DNA of 64,000 bases from NCBI RefSeq assembly GCF_027107535.1, contig NZ_CP114283.1, forward strand, positions 5,518,001-5,582,000, written 5' to 3'. The number at the start of each line of letters is the position of its first letter. The stretch's first letter is position 1. The notes under the pieces were generated by a model. It was not told the origin of the DNA and ran no database searches. It saw only the letters and a list, made by a program, of their open reading frames with translations. Below, piece by piece: positions 26,169 through 34,920 of the stretch. The position numbers and the translations under genes were made by a program. The stretch is from Streptomyces aurantiacus. Lineage in GTDB: Bacteria; Actinomycetota; Actinomycetes; Streptomycetales; Streptomycetaceae.

Positions 26169-28126
26169 CGGTGAGCTCGGGGAGCCCAGGCTGGTACCTG
26201 CGGCGGCTGTCCCGGATGGGACCGCGGGAGGTCGGCGGCAGGGTCGGCGACGTGGTGCGCAGGCGCCGGTGGCGGTCGGCGCGGCCGGACTGCCCGATCG
26301 TGACCGACGCCCGGTTCACCGCGGTCCTGCCCGCCGGGACGACTGCCGCCCTACCTCCGGACGCCGCGAAACGTCTCGTCGCCGAGGCGGACCGGCTGAT
26401 GTACGGGCACGTCGAGTTCTTCGGGGTGGTCCGCGACGACCTGGTCGACCCGGACTGGTGGTGCGACCCGAAGACCGGGCGCCGGGCTCCGTGGGGGTAC
26501 GCCTTCGACGTGCCGTACCGCAACGAGGACGTGGTCGGGGACATCAAGCAGATCTGGGAGCCTTCCCGGCATCAGTACCTCACCGTGCTCGCGGCCGCCT
26601 ACGCGACCACCGGTGACGAGCGGTACGCGGAGCGCGTGGCCGAGCACCTGCGGTCGTGGTGGGCGGCCAACCCGCCGCTGCGCGGAGTGCACTGGATCAG
26701 CGGCATCGAGCTGGGCATCCGGCTGCTGTCCTGGGTGTGGATCCGCCGGCTGCTCGACGGCTGGCCCGGCGCGGCCGCTCTGTTCGAGGACAACCCGGTG
26801 GCACGGAACCAGATCTGGCACCACCAGCGCTGGCTGGCCGCCTTCCCCAGCCGGGGTTCCTCGGCGAACAACCACGTCATCGCCGAGGCCGCCGGGCAGT
26901 TCGCCGCGGCCTGTGCGTTCGGATGGTTCCCCTCCTCGGCGCGTTGGCGGGCCGGCGCGCTGCGGTCGCTGGAGCGGCACCTGCGCGGCAACACCTTCGT
27001 CTCCGGCCTCAACCGCGAGCTGGCCACCGAGTACCACGGGCTGGTGCTGGAGCTCGGCCTGGCCGCGGTGGCCGAGGCGGATGCGGCCGACGTGCCGGTC
27101 CCCGCGTCCGTCCGGCTGGTGCTGCTGCGGATGACCGACGCGCTCGCGGCCGTCGTGGACAACCGGCTACGGCCACCGCGCCAGGGTGACGCGGACGACG
27201 GGCACGGTCTGGTCGTGGACGGTGCGGGCACCGACCGCTGGGCCTCGCTGCTGGCCACCGGGGACGCCGTGTTCGGCCGGCTCGCCTGGTGGCCGGCGGT
27301 GACCGGCACCGATGTGCGCACCCCGCTGCTGGCCGCGCTCATCAAACGCACTGAACTGTCCGTGCCCCGCCCCGCGGAGCGGCCGGCCCACTTCGCCGAC
27401 GCCGGGCTCACCATCCTGCGCGGTCCGCAGGAGATCTGGTGCCGTTGCGACGGTGGTCCGCACGGCTTCCTGTCCATCGCCGCGCACGCCCACGCGGACG
27501 CACTGTCCCTGGAGGTCCGGCACGACGGGGTCGACGTGCTCGCCGACCCGGGCACGTACTGCTACCACGGGCAACCCGAGTGGCGGCAGTACTTCCGGTC
27601 GACCCTCGGCCACAACACCCTGCAGTTGGACGGCGATGACCAGTCCCTGTCCGGCGGCCCGTTCCTGTGGACCCGGCACGCCCGCAGCCGCGTCCTGGCC
27701 GCGGACCCGTCCGACGCCTCCGAGACAGGCACGGCCCGCTGGTGTGCCGAGCACGACGGATACCAGGACTCCGTGCACCGGCGCCGGGTCGAACTGATCG
27801 CCGCTACCCGCGAGCTGAAGGTGATCGACGAGGTACGCGGCCCGCGCCGGAACTCCCGGTTGGCGTTCCACCTCGGCCCGGCGATCACCGCGGACCTGGC
27901 GGGGAACCGGGCCCGGCTCACCTGGACCCGGGACGGCGAGGACCGCTCCGCAGTACTGGACCTGCCCGAGCAGCTGTCCTGGCGTGCGCATCGCGGCGAG
28001 ACCGACCCGCCGCTGGGCTGGTACTCCGCCGGATTCGGGCGCAAGGAACCCTCGACGACGCTGGTCGGCACCGGATTCTCCGACGGCGCGGAGGGCTTCA
28101 CCACCGTGCTCAGGTTCTGCGGCTAG
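26165..28126 (+). CDS. Heparinase II/III-like protein (polysaccharide lyase-type)
   Basis: This 653-residue protein overlaps the previous gene by ATGA. The N-terminal (alpha/alpha) toroid contains WEPSRHQYLTVLAAAY, SSANNHVIAEAAGQFA (Asn/His near residue 236) and ATEYHGLVLELGL (Tyr near 290). The C-terminal beta-sandwich has HGFLSIAAHAHADALSLEV (near 437) and GTYCYHGQPEWRQYFRSTLGHNT. These are the expected catalytic and metal-binding positions of heparinase II/III and PL15/17-type uronate lyases. No signal peptide is seen, so action on lipid-linked precursors at the cytoplasmic face is possible. Polymer trimming or epimerisation of uronate residues is inferred. Confidence 0.85.
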   Translation: MTVSSGSPGWYLRRLSRMGPREVGGRVGDVVRRRRWRSARPDCPIVTDARFTAVLPAGTTAALPPDAAKRLVAEADRLMYGHVEFFGVVRDDLVDPDWWCDPKTGRRAPWGYAFDVPYRNEDVVGDIKQIWEPSRHQYLTVLAAAYATTGDERYAERVAEHLRSWWAANPPLRGVHWISGIELGIRLLSWVWIRRLLDGWPGAAALFEDNPVARNQIWHHQRWLAAFPSRGSSANNHVIAEAAGQFAAACAFGWFPSSARWRAGALRSLERHLRGNTFVSGLNRELATEYHGLVLELGLAAVAEADAADVPVPASVRLVLLRMTDALAAVVDNRLRPPRQGDADDGHGLVVDGAGTDRWASLLATGDAVFGRLAWWPAVTGTDVRTPLLAALIKRTELSVPRPAERPAHFADAGLTILRGPQEIWCRCDGGPHGFLSIAAHAHADALSLEVRHDGVDVLADPGTYCYHGQPEWRQYFRSTLGHNTLQLDGDDQSLSGGPFLWTRHARSRVLAADPSDASETGTARWCAEHDGYQDSVHRRRVELIAATRELKVIDEVRGPRRNSRLAFHLGPAITADLAGNRARLTWTRDGEDRSAVLDLPEQLSWRAHRGETDPPLGWYSAGFGRKEPSTTLVGTGFSDGAEGFTTVLRFCG

Positions 28127-28137
28127 GGGGACGCGTG

Positions 28138-29673
28138 GTGACGAAGTGGCGGAACTGGGCGTCGCCGGCGACACCGCTGGCGCTGATCCTGTTGGCGGCG
28201 ACCGGCTGTACGAGCACATCGGACGCCGGGGCGGAGCCGACCGGCACGCCCTCCGCATCCAGGGCGCCCGCCACGCCCGTGGCCCGAGTGTGCGCCAAAC
28301 CCGCGGCCGGGCCGGCAAAGGCACCGGCGGGCGCAGTGACGGTCGACCCCGGGGTGGTCGGTGACCTGGCCAAGAAGACCAAGAGCAGTCCCCCGGGCAC
28401 CACGTTCTGGCTTCGCCCGGGCAAGCACAGGCTCGATCCGGAACGCTACGCCCAGGTCATCGCCAAGAAGGGGAACCGCTACCTCGGTGCGCCGGGCGCG
28501 GTGCTCGACGGCGGCAAGAAGAACAACTACGCGTTCAGCGGTCCCGCCCGCGACGTCACCATCAGCCACCTGACCGTGCAGCATTTCGTCGCGCCGCCCG
28601 ATGAGGGCGTCGTCAACCATGACATGGCCGACGGATGGGTCATCGAGCACTCGAAGATCCAGTACAACTCCGGCGCCGGGATGATGGCAGGCGCCCGCCA
28701 GCAGGTCCGCGCCAACTGTCTGCGCAACAACGGACAGTACGGAATGAACGCCTACAAGACCGGCGACTCCATCCGCGGACTGGTCGTCGAGGGCAACGAG
28801 ATCGTGGGCAACAACACCGACGACTGGGAGCGGCGAAAGCCGGGCTGCGGCTGCACCGGAGGCATCAAGTTCTGGGCCGTCAACGGCGCCGAGATACGCG
28901 GCAACTGGGTGCACGACAACCGCGGTGCCGGTCTGTGGGCGGACAACAACAACAACGACTTCCGCATCGAGAACAACCTGCTCGAGGCCAACGACGGCGC
29001 CGCGCTGATGTACGAGACCAGCTACAACGCGGTCGTCCGGAACAACACGATCCGGCGGAACAACTGGGCCGAGGGCCGCAAGTACGCCGACCGCGGCGAC
29101 CCCTTCCCGTACGCGACCATCTACATCTCCGAGGCCGGCGGCGAACCACGGATCCGCGCCCGCACGGACAAGATCGAGATCTACCGGAACGTGCTGGAGA
29201 ACAACTGGAACGGCATCACTCTGTGGGAGAACGCCGACCGGTTCTGCAACAGCCCGGCCAACACCTCCACCGGATACTGCACGTTGCTGGTGAAGGACAC
29301 CGACCGCTGCGAGCGGCCGGCGATCACCACCGCACCGCTCTACGACGACTGCCGGTGGAAGACCCAGCGGGTGGACATCCACGACAACCGCTTCCTCCTC
29401 GACCCGTCCGTCGTCAAGTGCACGACGAAGTGCGGCCGCATGGCGGTCCTGTCCAACTACGGCACCTATCCCAAGTGGTCGCCGTACAAGGGCAAGCGGG
29501 TGGCCGAGGCGATCACCCACAAGCAGCACAACCGCTGGCACGACAACGTCTACCGCGGGCCGTGGAGCTTCGTCCCCGTCGACACGGACAAGACGCTCGA
29601 CTCCGGGGAGTGGCAGGGCACGGCGTACCGGCAGGACGCGGGCAGCACCTTCGCCCCGCAGGCCGGTGGTTGA
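28138..29673 (+). CDS. Right-handed beta-helix lipoprotein
   Basis: This 511-residue exported protein has a signal ending in a lipobox (LLAATGC, Cys near residue 22), then a threonine/proline-rich linker and a long parallel beta-helix at about residues 110-420. The helix shows repeating Asn-ladder turns (NYAFSGPARDVTISHL, NNGQYGMNAYKTGDSI, GNEIVGNNTDDW, ADNNNNDFRIENNLLEANDG, RNNTIRRNNW). Beta-helix proteins include polysaccharide lyases and C5-epimerases such as AlgG, but AlgG's DPHD motif was not found. GTG pairs at 28135 and 28138 are both possible starts. It is anchored outside the membrane, probably acting on the polymer during export. Confidence 0.8.
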   Translation: MTKWRNWASPATPLALILLAATGCTSTSDAGAEPTGTPSASRAPATPVARVCAKPAAGPAKAPAGAVTVDPGVVGDLAKKTKSSPPGTTFWLRPGKHRLDPERYAQVIAKKGNRYLGAPGAVLDGGKKNNYAFSGPARDVTISHLTVQHFVAPPDEGVVNHDMADGWVIEHSKIQYNSGAGMMAGARQQVRANCLRNNGQYGMNAYKTGDSIRGLVVEGNEIVGNNTDDWERRKPGCGCTGGIKFWAVNGAEIRGNWVHDNRGAGLWADNNNNDFRIENNLLEANDGAALMYETSYNAVVRNNTIRRNNWAEGRKYADRGDPFPYATIYISEAGGEPRIRARTDKIEIYRNVLENNWNGITLWENADRFCNSPANTSTGYCTLLVKDTDRCERPAITTAPLYDDCRWKTQRVDIHDNRFLLDPSVVKCTTKCGRMAVLSNYGTYPKWSPYKGKRVAEAITHKQHNRWHDNVYRGPWSFVPVDTDKTLDSGEWQGTAYRQDAGSTFAPQAGG

Positions 29674-30985
29674 GTTGGACGGGAACCCCACGCGTGGCGC
29701 CCTGCCCAGCAGCCCGGACACCGCAGACCCGCGGCCCGGCGCCGAACCGCGCCCTGCCGGCACACCGAAGGCCGTCGGGATCGTCTGGGCCTTGCTCGGC
29801 CTCAACACGCTCGGCTCCGCAGGGGCGAAGACCATCGTCCCGCTGCCCCGCTCCCTCATCCAGATGGTCACCATGGGCGCGCTGGCCGCCGCGTTCGCGC
29901 TGGCACTCGCCCTCAACCCCCGGCTGCGCATCCGGGCCGGCGCCTTCCTGTTCCTGCTCACCCTGCTGCTGGTGCCTAGCGTGATCTCCAGCGCGAACCT
30001 GGGCGTCGGGTTCGGCGCGCTGTTCCGCTGCGCACGGCTGAGCCTCTTCATCGGCACGCTGTGGCTGCTCAGCCAGTGGTGGGACGGCAGCCTGACGTTC
30101 GTCCGGCACCACATCCGGATGTACTTCGCGGCGCTCGGGACGGCTGCCGCCGGCCTGCTCGTCTCACCGGGCGCGGCCCTGCCCGAGACCTACGGCGGCC
30201 GGCTCGTCGGCGCACTGTGGCCGCTCACCCCGCCGCAGATCGGACAGTACGCCGCAGTGATCATCGGGCTCACGGTGCTGCTCGTACTGGGTCGCCGGAC
30301 CACCGGAGGCAGCGCGGCCCTGGTGATCGTGCCGTCGCTCGTCCTGCTCGCGCTGACCCACACCCGGACGGCCACGGTCGGCCTGCTCGTCGGCCTGATG
30401 CTGGCGATCGGTTCGCTCGTCATGACCAGCGCCGCCGCCCGCCGGTTCTTCGTCTGGACGGTGCTGGTGTCCACGGTGGCGACGGTGGGGTTCGCCTCCG
30501 CGGTGCAGGCGTGGTTCCTGCGCGGACAGAGCAAGGAGTACTTCACCAGCCTCACCGGTCGGGCCAAGGTCTGGGACGCCCTGCTGGCGGCGCCCCGGAC
30601 GACGGCGGAGCAGGTGTTCGGGATGGGCCTGGGCGACAAGTCGTTCGGCGGGTTGCCGATCGACAACAGCTGGCTGGCCGCCTACCACGAGCAGGGTCTG
30701 ATCGGCGTCACTCTCGCGGCAATGATCATCATCGTGCCGGCCGGTGTCGCCCTGCTGCGGCCACCGTCGCTGCCGAGGGCCTGCGCGATCTTCCTGATCA
30801 GTTATGTCGCGATCTCGTCGTACACCGAGGCCGGCCTCGGCGACGCCTCGCCGTATCTGCTGCACCTGGCCCTGGCCGCCTCACTGCTCGCGACACCCGC
30901 CGCGGTCCCGCCCCTCCTGACGGCCACGCCCTTCACAGCACACGCAGTCCCCCGACGACGTATCCCGCGATGGGCCAGGAGGTGA
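29666..30985 (+). CDS. O-antigen polymerase/ligase-like (Wzy) membrane protein
   Basis: This 439-residue membrane protein overlaps the previous gene by 8 bp. It has about 11 hydrophobic helices. A large external loop contains FLRGQSKEYFTSLTGRAKVWDALLAAPRTTAEQVFGMGLGD (shown here in shortened reference; about residues 290-325) and then IDNSWLAAYHEQGLIGVTLA, the usual Wzy/WaaL signature (GR-x-W and the GxGxGxxxxxxxxxHNxxLxxxxxxG type loop with His in place of Asn-Ser variants). It joins lipid-linked repeats at the outer leaflet. Within the operon it is the only polymerase candidate. Confidence 0.82.
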   Translation: MVELDGNPTRGALPSSPDTADPRPGAEPRPAGTPKAVGIVWALLGLNTLGSAGAKTIVPLPRSLIQMVTMGALAAAFALALALNPRLRIRAGAFLFLLTLLLVPSVISSANLGVGFGALFRCARLSLFIGTLWLLSQWWDGSLTFVRHHIRMYFAALGTAAAGLLVSPGAALPETYGGRLVGALWPLTPPQIGQYAAVIIGLTVLLVLGRRTTGGSAALVIVPSLVLLALTHTRTATVGLLVGLMLAIGSLVMTSAAARRFFVWTVLVSTVATVGFASAVQAWFLRGQSKEYFTSLTGRAKVWDALLAAPRTTAEQVFGMGLGDKSFGGLPIDNSWLAAYHEQGLIGVTLAAMIIIVPAGVALLRPPSLPRACAIFLISYVAISSYTEAGLGDASPYLLHLALAASLLATPAAVPPLLTATPFTAHAVPRRRIPRWARR

Positions 30986-30993
30986 CCTTGAGC

Positions 30994-32205
30994 ATGCACG
31001 TCCTCGTGGTGCACAACCGCTACTCCTCGGCGCAGCCGAGCGGGGAGAACAGGGTGGTCGACCAGGAAATCGAGCTGCTGCGCGCGGCCGGCCACCGGGT
31101 CGAGGTGTTCGAACGGCGCAGCGACGACATCGCCGGCCGGTCCCTCCCCGGCAAGGCCGCGATACCGCTTCTCGTGCCGTGGAACCCGGCGGTCCGCAAG
31201 GAGCTCGCCGCCCTGCTGCGCGCCGACCGGCCGGACGTGGTGCACATCCACAACGTGTTCCCGCTCCTGTCGCCCGCGGTCCTGGCCGCCTGCGCCGACG
31301 CCGGTGTCCCCGCCGTCGCCACGCTGCACAACTACACCCAGGTCTGCTCGCCGGGCACCCTGCACCGGGACGGCCGACCGTGCACCGAGTGCGTCGGGTC
31401 GAGGACGTCCCTGCCCGCCGTCCGGCACGGCTGCTACCGGAACTCCCGCCTTGCGACGGTGCCGCTCGCGGTCAGTCTCACGGTCAACCGGCGGCGGTGG
31501 TGGTCCGGCGTGGAGCGGTTCCTCTGCATCTCCGCTGCGCAGCGTGACGTCCTCGTGCGGTCCGGCATGCCTCCCGAGCTGCTGACGGTGAAACACAACT
31601 TCGTACCCGACCCGGGAGCCCGCCGGACGGGCACGGGCGAGCACGTGCTCTTCCTCGGGCGGCTCGCGGAGATCAAAGGCGTGCGGCTGCTCATGACGGC
31701 GTGGGACGAGGTCGCCGCAGAGGGCGGTGTGGGCGTGCCGCTCGTGCTCGCCGGCGCGGGCCCGCTGGAGCGGGAGGTGACCGCCTGGGCGGCGGGCCGG
31801 GACGACGTGCGCTACGTCGGCCTCTACGACCCGAAGCAGTGCTGGCAGGCCGTCACGCGGTCGGTCGCCGTGGTGGCTCCCTCGACGGCACTGGAGACGT
31901 TCGGCCTGGTGGTCGCCGAAGCGATGGCGGCGGGGGTCCCGGCCGTCGCCGCCCGTCACGGCGCCTTCGTCGAACTCGTCGAGGACGGGGTGACCGGGCT
32001 GCTGCACCGGCCGGGCGAGAGCGCCTCGCTCGCGTCCTGCCTGCGCGGGATCGCGGCCGAGCCGGCCCGCAACGCGCGGATGGGCCACGCGGCCCGGCGC
32101 CGCTACGAACAGCACTTCAGCCCGGCCGTCGGGCTGGAGCGCCTGATGGACGAGTACCGGACCGCGATCGCGGGTCGGACGGAATCAATGGGGGGCAGCA
32201 CATGA
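30994..32205 (+). CDS. Glycosyltransferase family 4
   Basis: A perfect AGGAGGTGA at 30977-30985 precedes the ATG at 30994; TTG at 30988 is an alternative. The 403-residue enzyme has an N-terminal VLVVHNRYSSAQPSGEN, VVHIHNVFPLLSPAVL and ATLHNYTQVCSPGTL. The C-terminal part reads VLFLGRLAEIKGVRLLMTAW, APSTALETFGLVVAEAMAAGVPAVAARHGAFVELVEDG, with the E-x7-E type ETFGLVVAE. It transfers a sugar to the growing repeat; substrate unknown. A CxxC-rich insert (about 115-150) is unusual but also seen in related streptococcal enzymes. The downstream gene overlaps by ATGA. Confidence 0.88.
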   Translation: MHVLVVHNRYSSAQPSGENRVVDQEIELLRAAGHRVEVFERRSDDIAGRSLPGKAAIPLLVPWNPAVRKELAALLRADRPDVVHIHNVFPLLSPAVLAACADAGVPAVATLHNYTQVCSPGTLHRDGRPCTECVGSRTSLPAVRHGCYRNSRLATVPLAVSLTVNRRRWWSGVERFLCISAAQRDVLVRSGMPPELLTVKHNFVPDPGARRTGTGEHVLFLGRLAEIKGVRLLMTAWDEVAAEGGVGVPLVLAGAGPLEREVTAWAAGRDDVRYVGLYDPKQCWQAVTRSVAVVAPSTALETFGLVVAEAMAAGVPAVAARHGAFVELVEDGVTGLLHRPGESASLASCLRGIAAEPARNARMGHAARRRYEQHFSPAVGLERLMDEYRTAIAGRTESMGGST

Positions 32206-33437
32206 CACGATGCCGACTCTGCGGCTCGGCGGCACTGGCAGGCGTCGTCGATCTCGGGGCGACCCCGCCGTGCGAGAGCTTCCTCGCCGCGGACCAACTC
32301 GACCAGCCGGAGCCGGCGTACCCGCTGCACCTGCGGGTCTGCACCGACTGCTGGCTCGCGCAGATCCCTCCGCTGATCACTCCGGAGGAGACGTTCAAGG
32401 AGTACGCGTACTTCTCCTCCTTCTCTACCTCCTGGGTGGAGCACGCGCGGACGTTCGTCGCCGACGCCGTGGAGCGCGTGGACCTCGGCCCCGACGCCTT
32501 CGTGGTCGAGGTCGCGAGCAACGACGGATACCTGCTGAGGCACGTGGTGGACCGCGGGATCCGCTGCCTGGGCATCGAGCCGTCGGTGAACGTCGGCGCC
32601 GCCGCGCGGGACGCGGGGGTGCCCACGCTCACGGAGTTCCTGGACCCGGCCACGGGCGCCGCCGTCCGCAAGGAGCACGGGACGGCAGACCTGGTCGTGG
32701 CCAACAACGTGTACGCGCACATCCCCGACGTGGTCGGGTTCACCCAGGGGCTGCGCGCCCTGGTCGCGGACGACGGCTGGGTCTCCATCGAGGTGCAGCA
32801 CCTGCTGACCCTGATCGAGGAGAACCAGTACGACACGATCTACCACGAGCACTTCCAGTACTACACCGTCGCGTCCGCGATCCGGGCGCTGGCGAGCGGC
32901 GGACTCACGCTCGTGGACGTCGAGTTGCTGCCCACGCACGGCGGCTCCGTCCGGCTGTGGGCCCGGCCGGCCGAGATGGCCGGTGAGCCGTCCCGGCGGG
33001 TGGCCGACGTGCTGGACCGGGAGAGGGCCGCCGGGCTGCAGGAGCTGTCCGGGTACACCGAGTTCTCCGCCCGCGTGGCCAAGGTGCGCCGGGACCTGCT
33101 GCGGTTCCTCATCGAGGCGGCCGAGCGCGGCGAGACGGTCGTCGGCTACGGCGCCCCGGGCAAGGGCAACACCCTGCTCAACCACTGCGGCATCCGGCCC
33201 GATCTGCTCGCGTACACGGTGGACCGCAATCCCTACAAGCACGGCAGGTTCACCCCGGGCACCCGCATCCCGATCCTGCCGCCCGAGCAGATAGCCGCCG
33301 ACAAACCCGACTACGTCCTCGTCCTGCCGTGGAACCTGCGGGACGAGCTCGTCGAGCAGCTGTCCTTCGTGCACGACTGGGGCGGCCGCCTGGTCTTTCC
33401 CATTCCGGAACTCAGCATTGTCGAGATCGCGTCGTGA
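32202..33437 (+). CDS. Sugar C-methyltransferase (TylC3/NovU-like family)
   Basis: This 411-residue SAM-dependent enzyme has three parts. A zinc-binding N-terminus shows CRLCG and CTDCW. A methyltransferase domain holds VVEVASNDGYLLRHV (SAM-binding E-x-ASNDG), NNVYAHIPDV and the catalytic IYHEHFQYYT. A C-terminal Rossmann-like domain has VGYGAPGKGNTLLNH. Characterised members methylate C3 of NDP-4-keto-6-deoxy sugars. It begins a five-gene block with a cytidylyltransferase, deacetylase, epimerase and DUF4910 protein, pointing to a branched-chain CDP-sugar. The substrate is inferred from family only. Confidence 0.87.
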   Translation: MTRCRLCGSAALAGVVDLGATPPCESFLAADQLDQPEPAYPLHLRVCTDCWLAQIPPLITPEETFKEYAYFSSFSTSWVEHARTFVADAVERVDLGPDAFVVEVASNDGYLLRHVVDRGIRCLGIEPSVNVGAAARDAGVPTLTEFLDPATGAAVRKEHGTADLVVANNVYAHIPDVVGFTQGLRALVADDGWVSIEVQHLLTLIEENQYDTIYHEHFQYYTVASAIRALASGGLTLVDVELLPTHGGSVRLWARPAEMAGEPSRRVADVLDRERAAGLQELSGYTEFSARVAKVRRDLLRFLIEAAERGETVVGYGAPGKGNTLLNHCGIRPDLLAYTVDRNPYKHGRFTPGTRIPILPPEQIAADKPDYVLVLPWNLRDELVEQLSFVHDWGGRLVFPIPELSIVEIAS

Positions 33438-33448
33438 AAGGTCACAGC

Positions 33449-34273
33449 ATGAAGGTCGTTCTGTTCTGCGGCGGTTACGGGCTGCGTATGCGCAGCGGAG
33501 CTTCCGACGACATGCCCAAGCCGATGGCGATGGTCGGCCCGCGTCCGCTGATCTGGCATGTCATGCGCTACTACGCGTACTTCGGGCACACCGAGTTCAT
33601 CCTGTGCCTCGGGTACGGGGCCCACCACATCAAGGACTTCTTCCTCAACTACGAGGAGACGACGTCCAACGACTTCGTCCTGCGCGACGGGCGGACCGAG
33701 CTGCTGTCCACCGACATCGCCTCCTGGACGATCACGTTCGTGCAGACCGGTATCGAGTCACCGATCGGGGAACGGCTGCGCCGGGTGCGCCACCATCTGG
33801 ACGGCGACGAGATGTTCCTCGCCAACTACGCCGACGTGCTCACCGACGCCCCGCTGCCCGAGATGATCGACCGGTTCGCCCGGCGTGACGCCGGTGCGTC
33901 GATGATGGTGGTGCCGCCGCAGTCCTCGTTCCACTGTGTGGACCTGGGCGAGGACGGCCTGGTGGGGGGCATCACCGCGGTGAGCGACATGCCGTTGTGG
34001 GAGAACGGCGGCTACTTCGTGCTCCGCCAGGAGGTCTTCGACCACATACCGGAGAACGGTGACCTGGTGGCCGACGGCTGTGCCCAACTAGCCAAACAGG
34101 GACGGCTGTTGGCGCACCAGCACCGCGGCTTCTGGAAGCCGACCGACACGGTGAAGGAGCGGGCCGCACTCGACGACGCCTATGCCCGGGGCGAGCGCCC
34201 GTGGGCCGTCTGGGAACGGGACGGCATGAGCGCGACCGGCAGCCGGGCCGGCGCCGGAGCGAGGACCGCGTGA
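33449..34273 (+). CDS. Glucose-1-phosphate cytidylyltransferase-like nucleotidyltransferase
   Basis: The ATG at 33449 (AAAGG upstream) gives 274 residues. The nucleotide-binding motif VLFCGGYGLRMR replaces the usual LAGGxGTRL, and DMPKPMAMVGPRPLIWHVMRYYAYFG with LCLGYGAHHIKDFF is specific to the RfbF/DdhA type. Known members make CDP-glucose from CTP and glucose-1-phosphate. The change in the signature loop (CGGYGLR) leaves the base preference open. The end includes WKPTDTVKERAALDDAY. The preceding GTG at 33434 overlaps the previous stop and is a weaker start. Confidence 0.85.
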   Translation: MKVVLFCGGYGLRMRSGASDDMPKPMAMVGPRPLIWHVMRYYAYFGHTEFILCLGYGAHHIKDFFLNYEETTSNDFVLRDGRTELLSTDIASWTITFVQTGIESPIGERLRRVRHHLDGDEMFLANYADVLTDAPLPEMIDRFARRDAGASMMVVPPQSSFHCVDLGEDGLVGGITAVSDMPLWENGGYFVLRQEVFDHIPENGDLVADGCAQLAKQGRLLAHQHRGFWKPTDTVKERAALDDAYARGERPWAVWERDGMSATGSRAGAGARTA

Positions 34274-34917
34274 TCCGGCTGGGGGCGGGGCGCCTCGACC
34301 GGATCGTCGCGGTGGGCGCGCACTGCGACGACATCGCCATCGGCGCCGGCGGCACTCTGCTGACGCTGTGCCGGGCACATCCGGGGATACGCGTCGACGC
34401 GCTGGTCCTGTCCGGCGGCGGCAGCGAGCGCGAGCAGGAGGAGCAGGCCGCGCTCGCCGCTTTCTGCCCGGGCGCCGACCTGCGACTGACCGTGCACAAG
34501 CTGCCGGACGGGCGGCTGCCCGCGCACTGGGAAGAGGCCAAGGCCGCGGTCGAGGAACTGCGCGGGCAGACCGAGCCGGACCTCGTACTGGCCCCGCGTA
34601 CCGATGACGCGCACCAGGACCACCGCGGCCTGGCGAAGTTGATGACCACCGCGTTCCGCGACCATCTCGTGCTCGGCTACGAGATCGTCAAGTGGGACGG
34701 TGATCTCGGCCGTCCCACGGCATATCAGCCGCTGTCGCCGGAGACCGCCGAACACAAGGTGGCGCTGCTGCAGGAGCACTACCCCTCGCAGCGGCACCGG
34801 CCCTGGTACGACCGGGAGGCCTTTCTCGGGCTGGCCCGGATCCGCGGTATCGAATGCCATGCGCGCTACGCCGAGGCGTTCGCCGTCACCAAACTCACTC
34901 TCGACCTGGGGGAATGA
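34270..34917 (+). CDS. PIG-L family N-acetyl-sugar deacetylase-like protein
   Basis: This 215-residue protein starts with GTG overlapping the previous stop by GTGA. The metal motif reads AHCDDIAIGAGGTLL near residues 17-31 (usually AHPDD), with DDAHQDHRGL near 112-121 giving the second His pair. Family members (PIG-L, MshB, BshB) deacetylate GlcNAc-containing glycolipids or glycosides with a divalent metal. The P-to-C change in the first motif is uncommon but appears in polysaccharide-locus relatives. In this block it may remove an acetyl group from an amino sugar made by the pathway. Confidence 0.82.
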   Translation: MIRLGAGRLDRIVAVGAHCDDIAIGAGGTLLTLCRAHPGIRVDALVLSGGGSEREQEEQAALAAFCPGADLRLTVHKLPDGRLPAHWEEAKAAVEELRGQTEPDLVLAPRTDDAHQDHRGLAKLMTTAFRDHLVLGYEIVKWDGDLGRPTAYQPLSPETAEHKVALLQEHYPSQRHRPWYDREAFLGLARIRGIECHARYAEAFAVTKLTLDLGE

Positions 34918-34920
34918 ACC

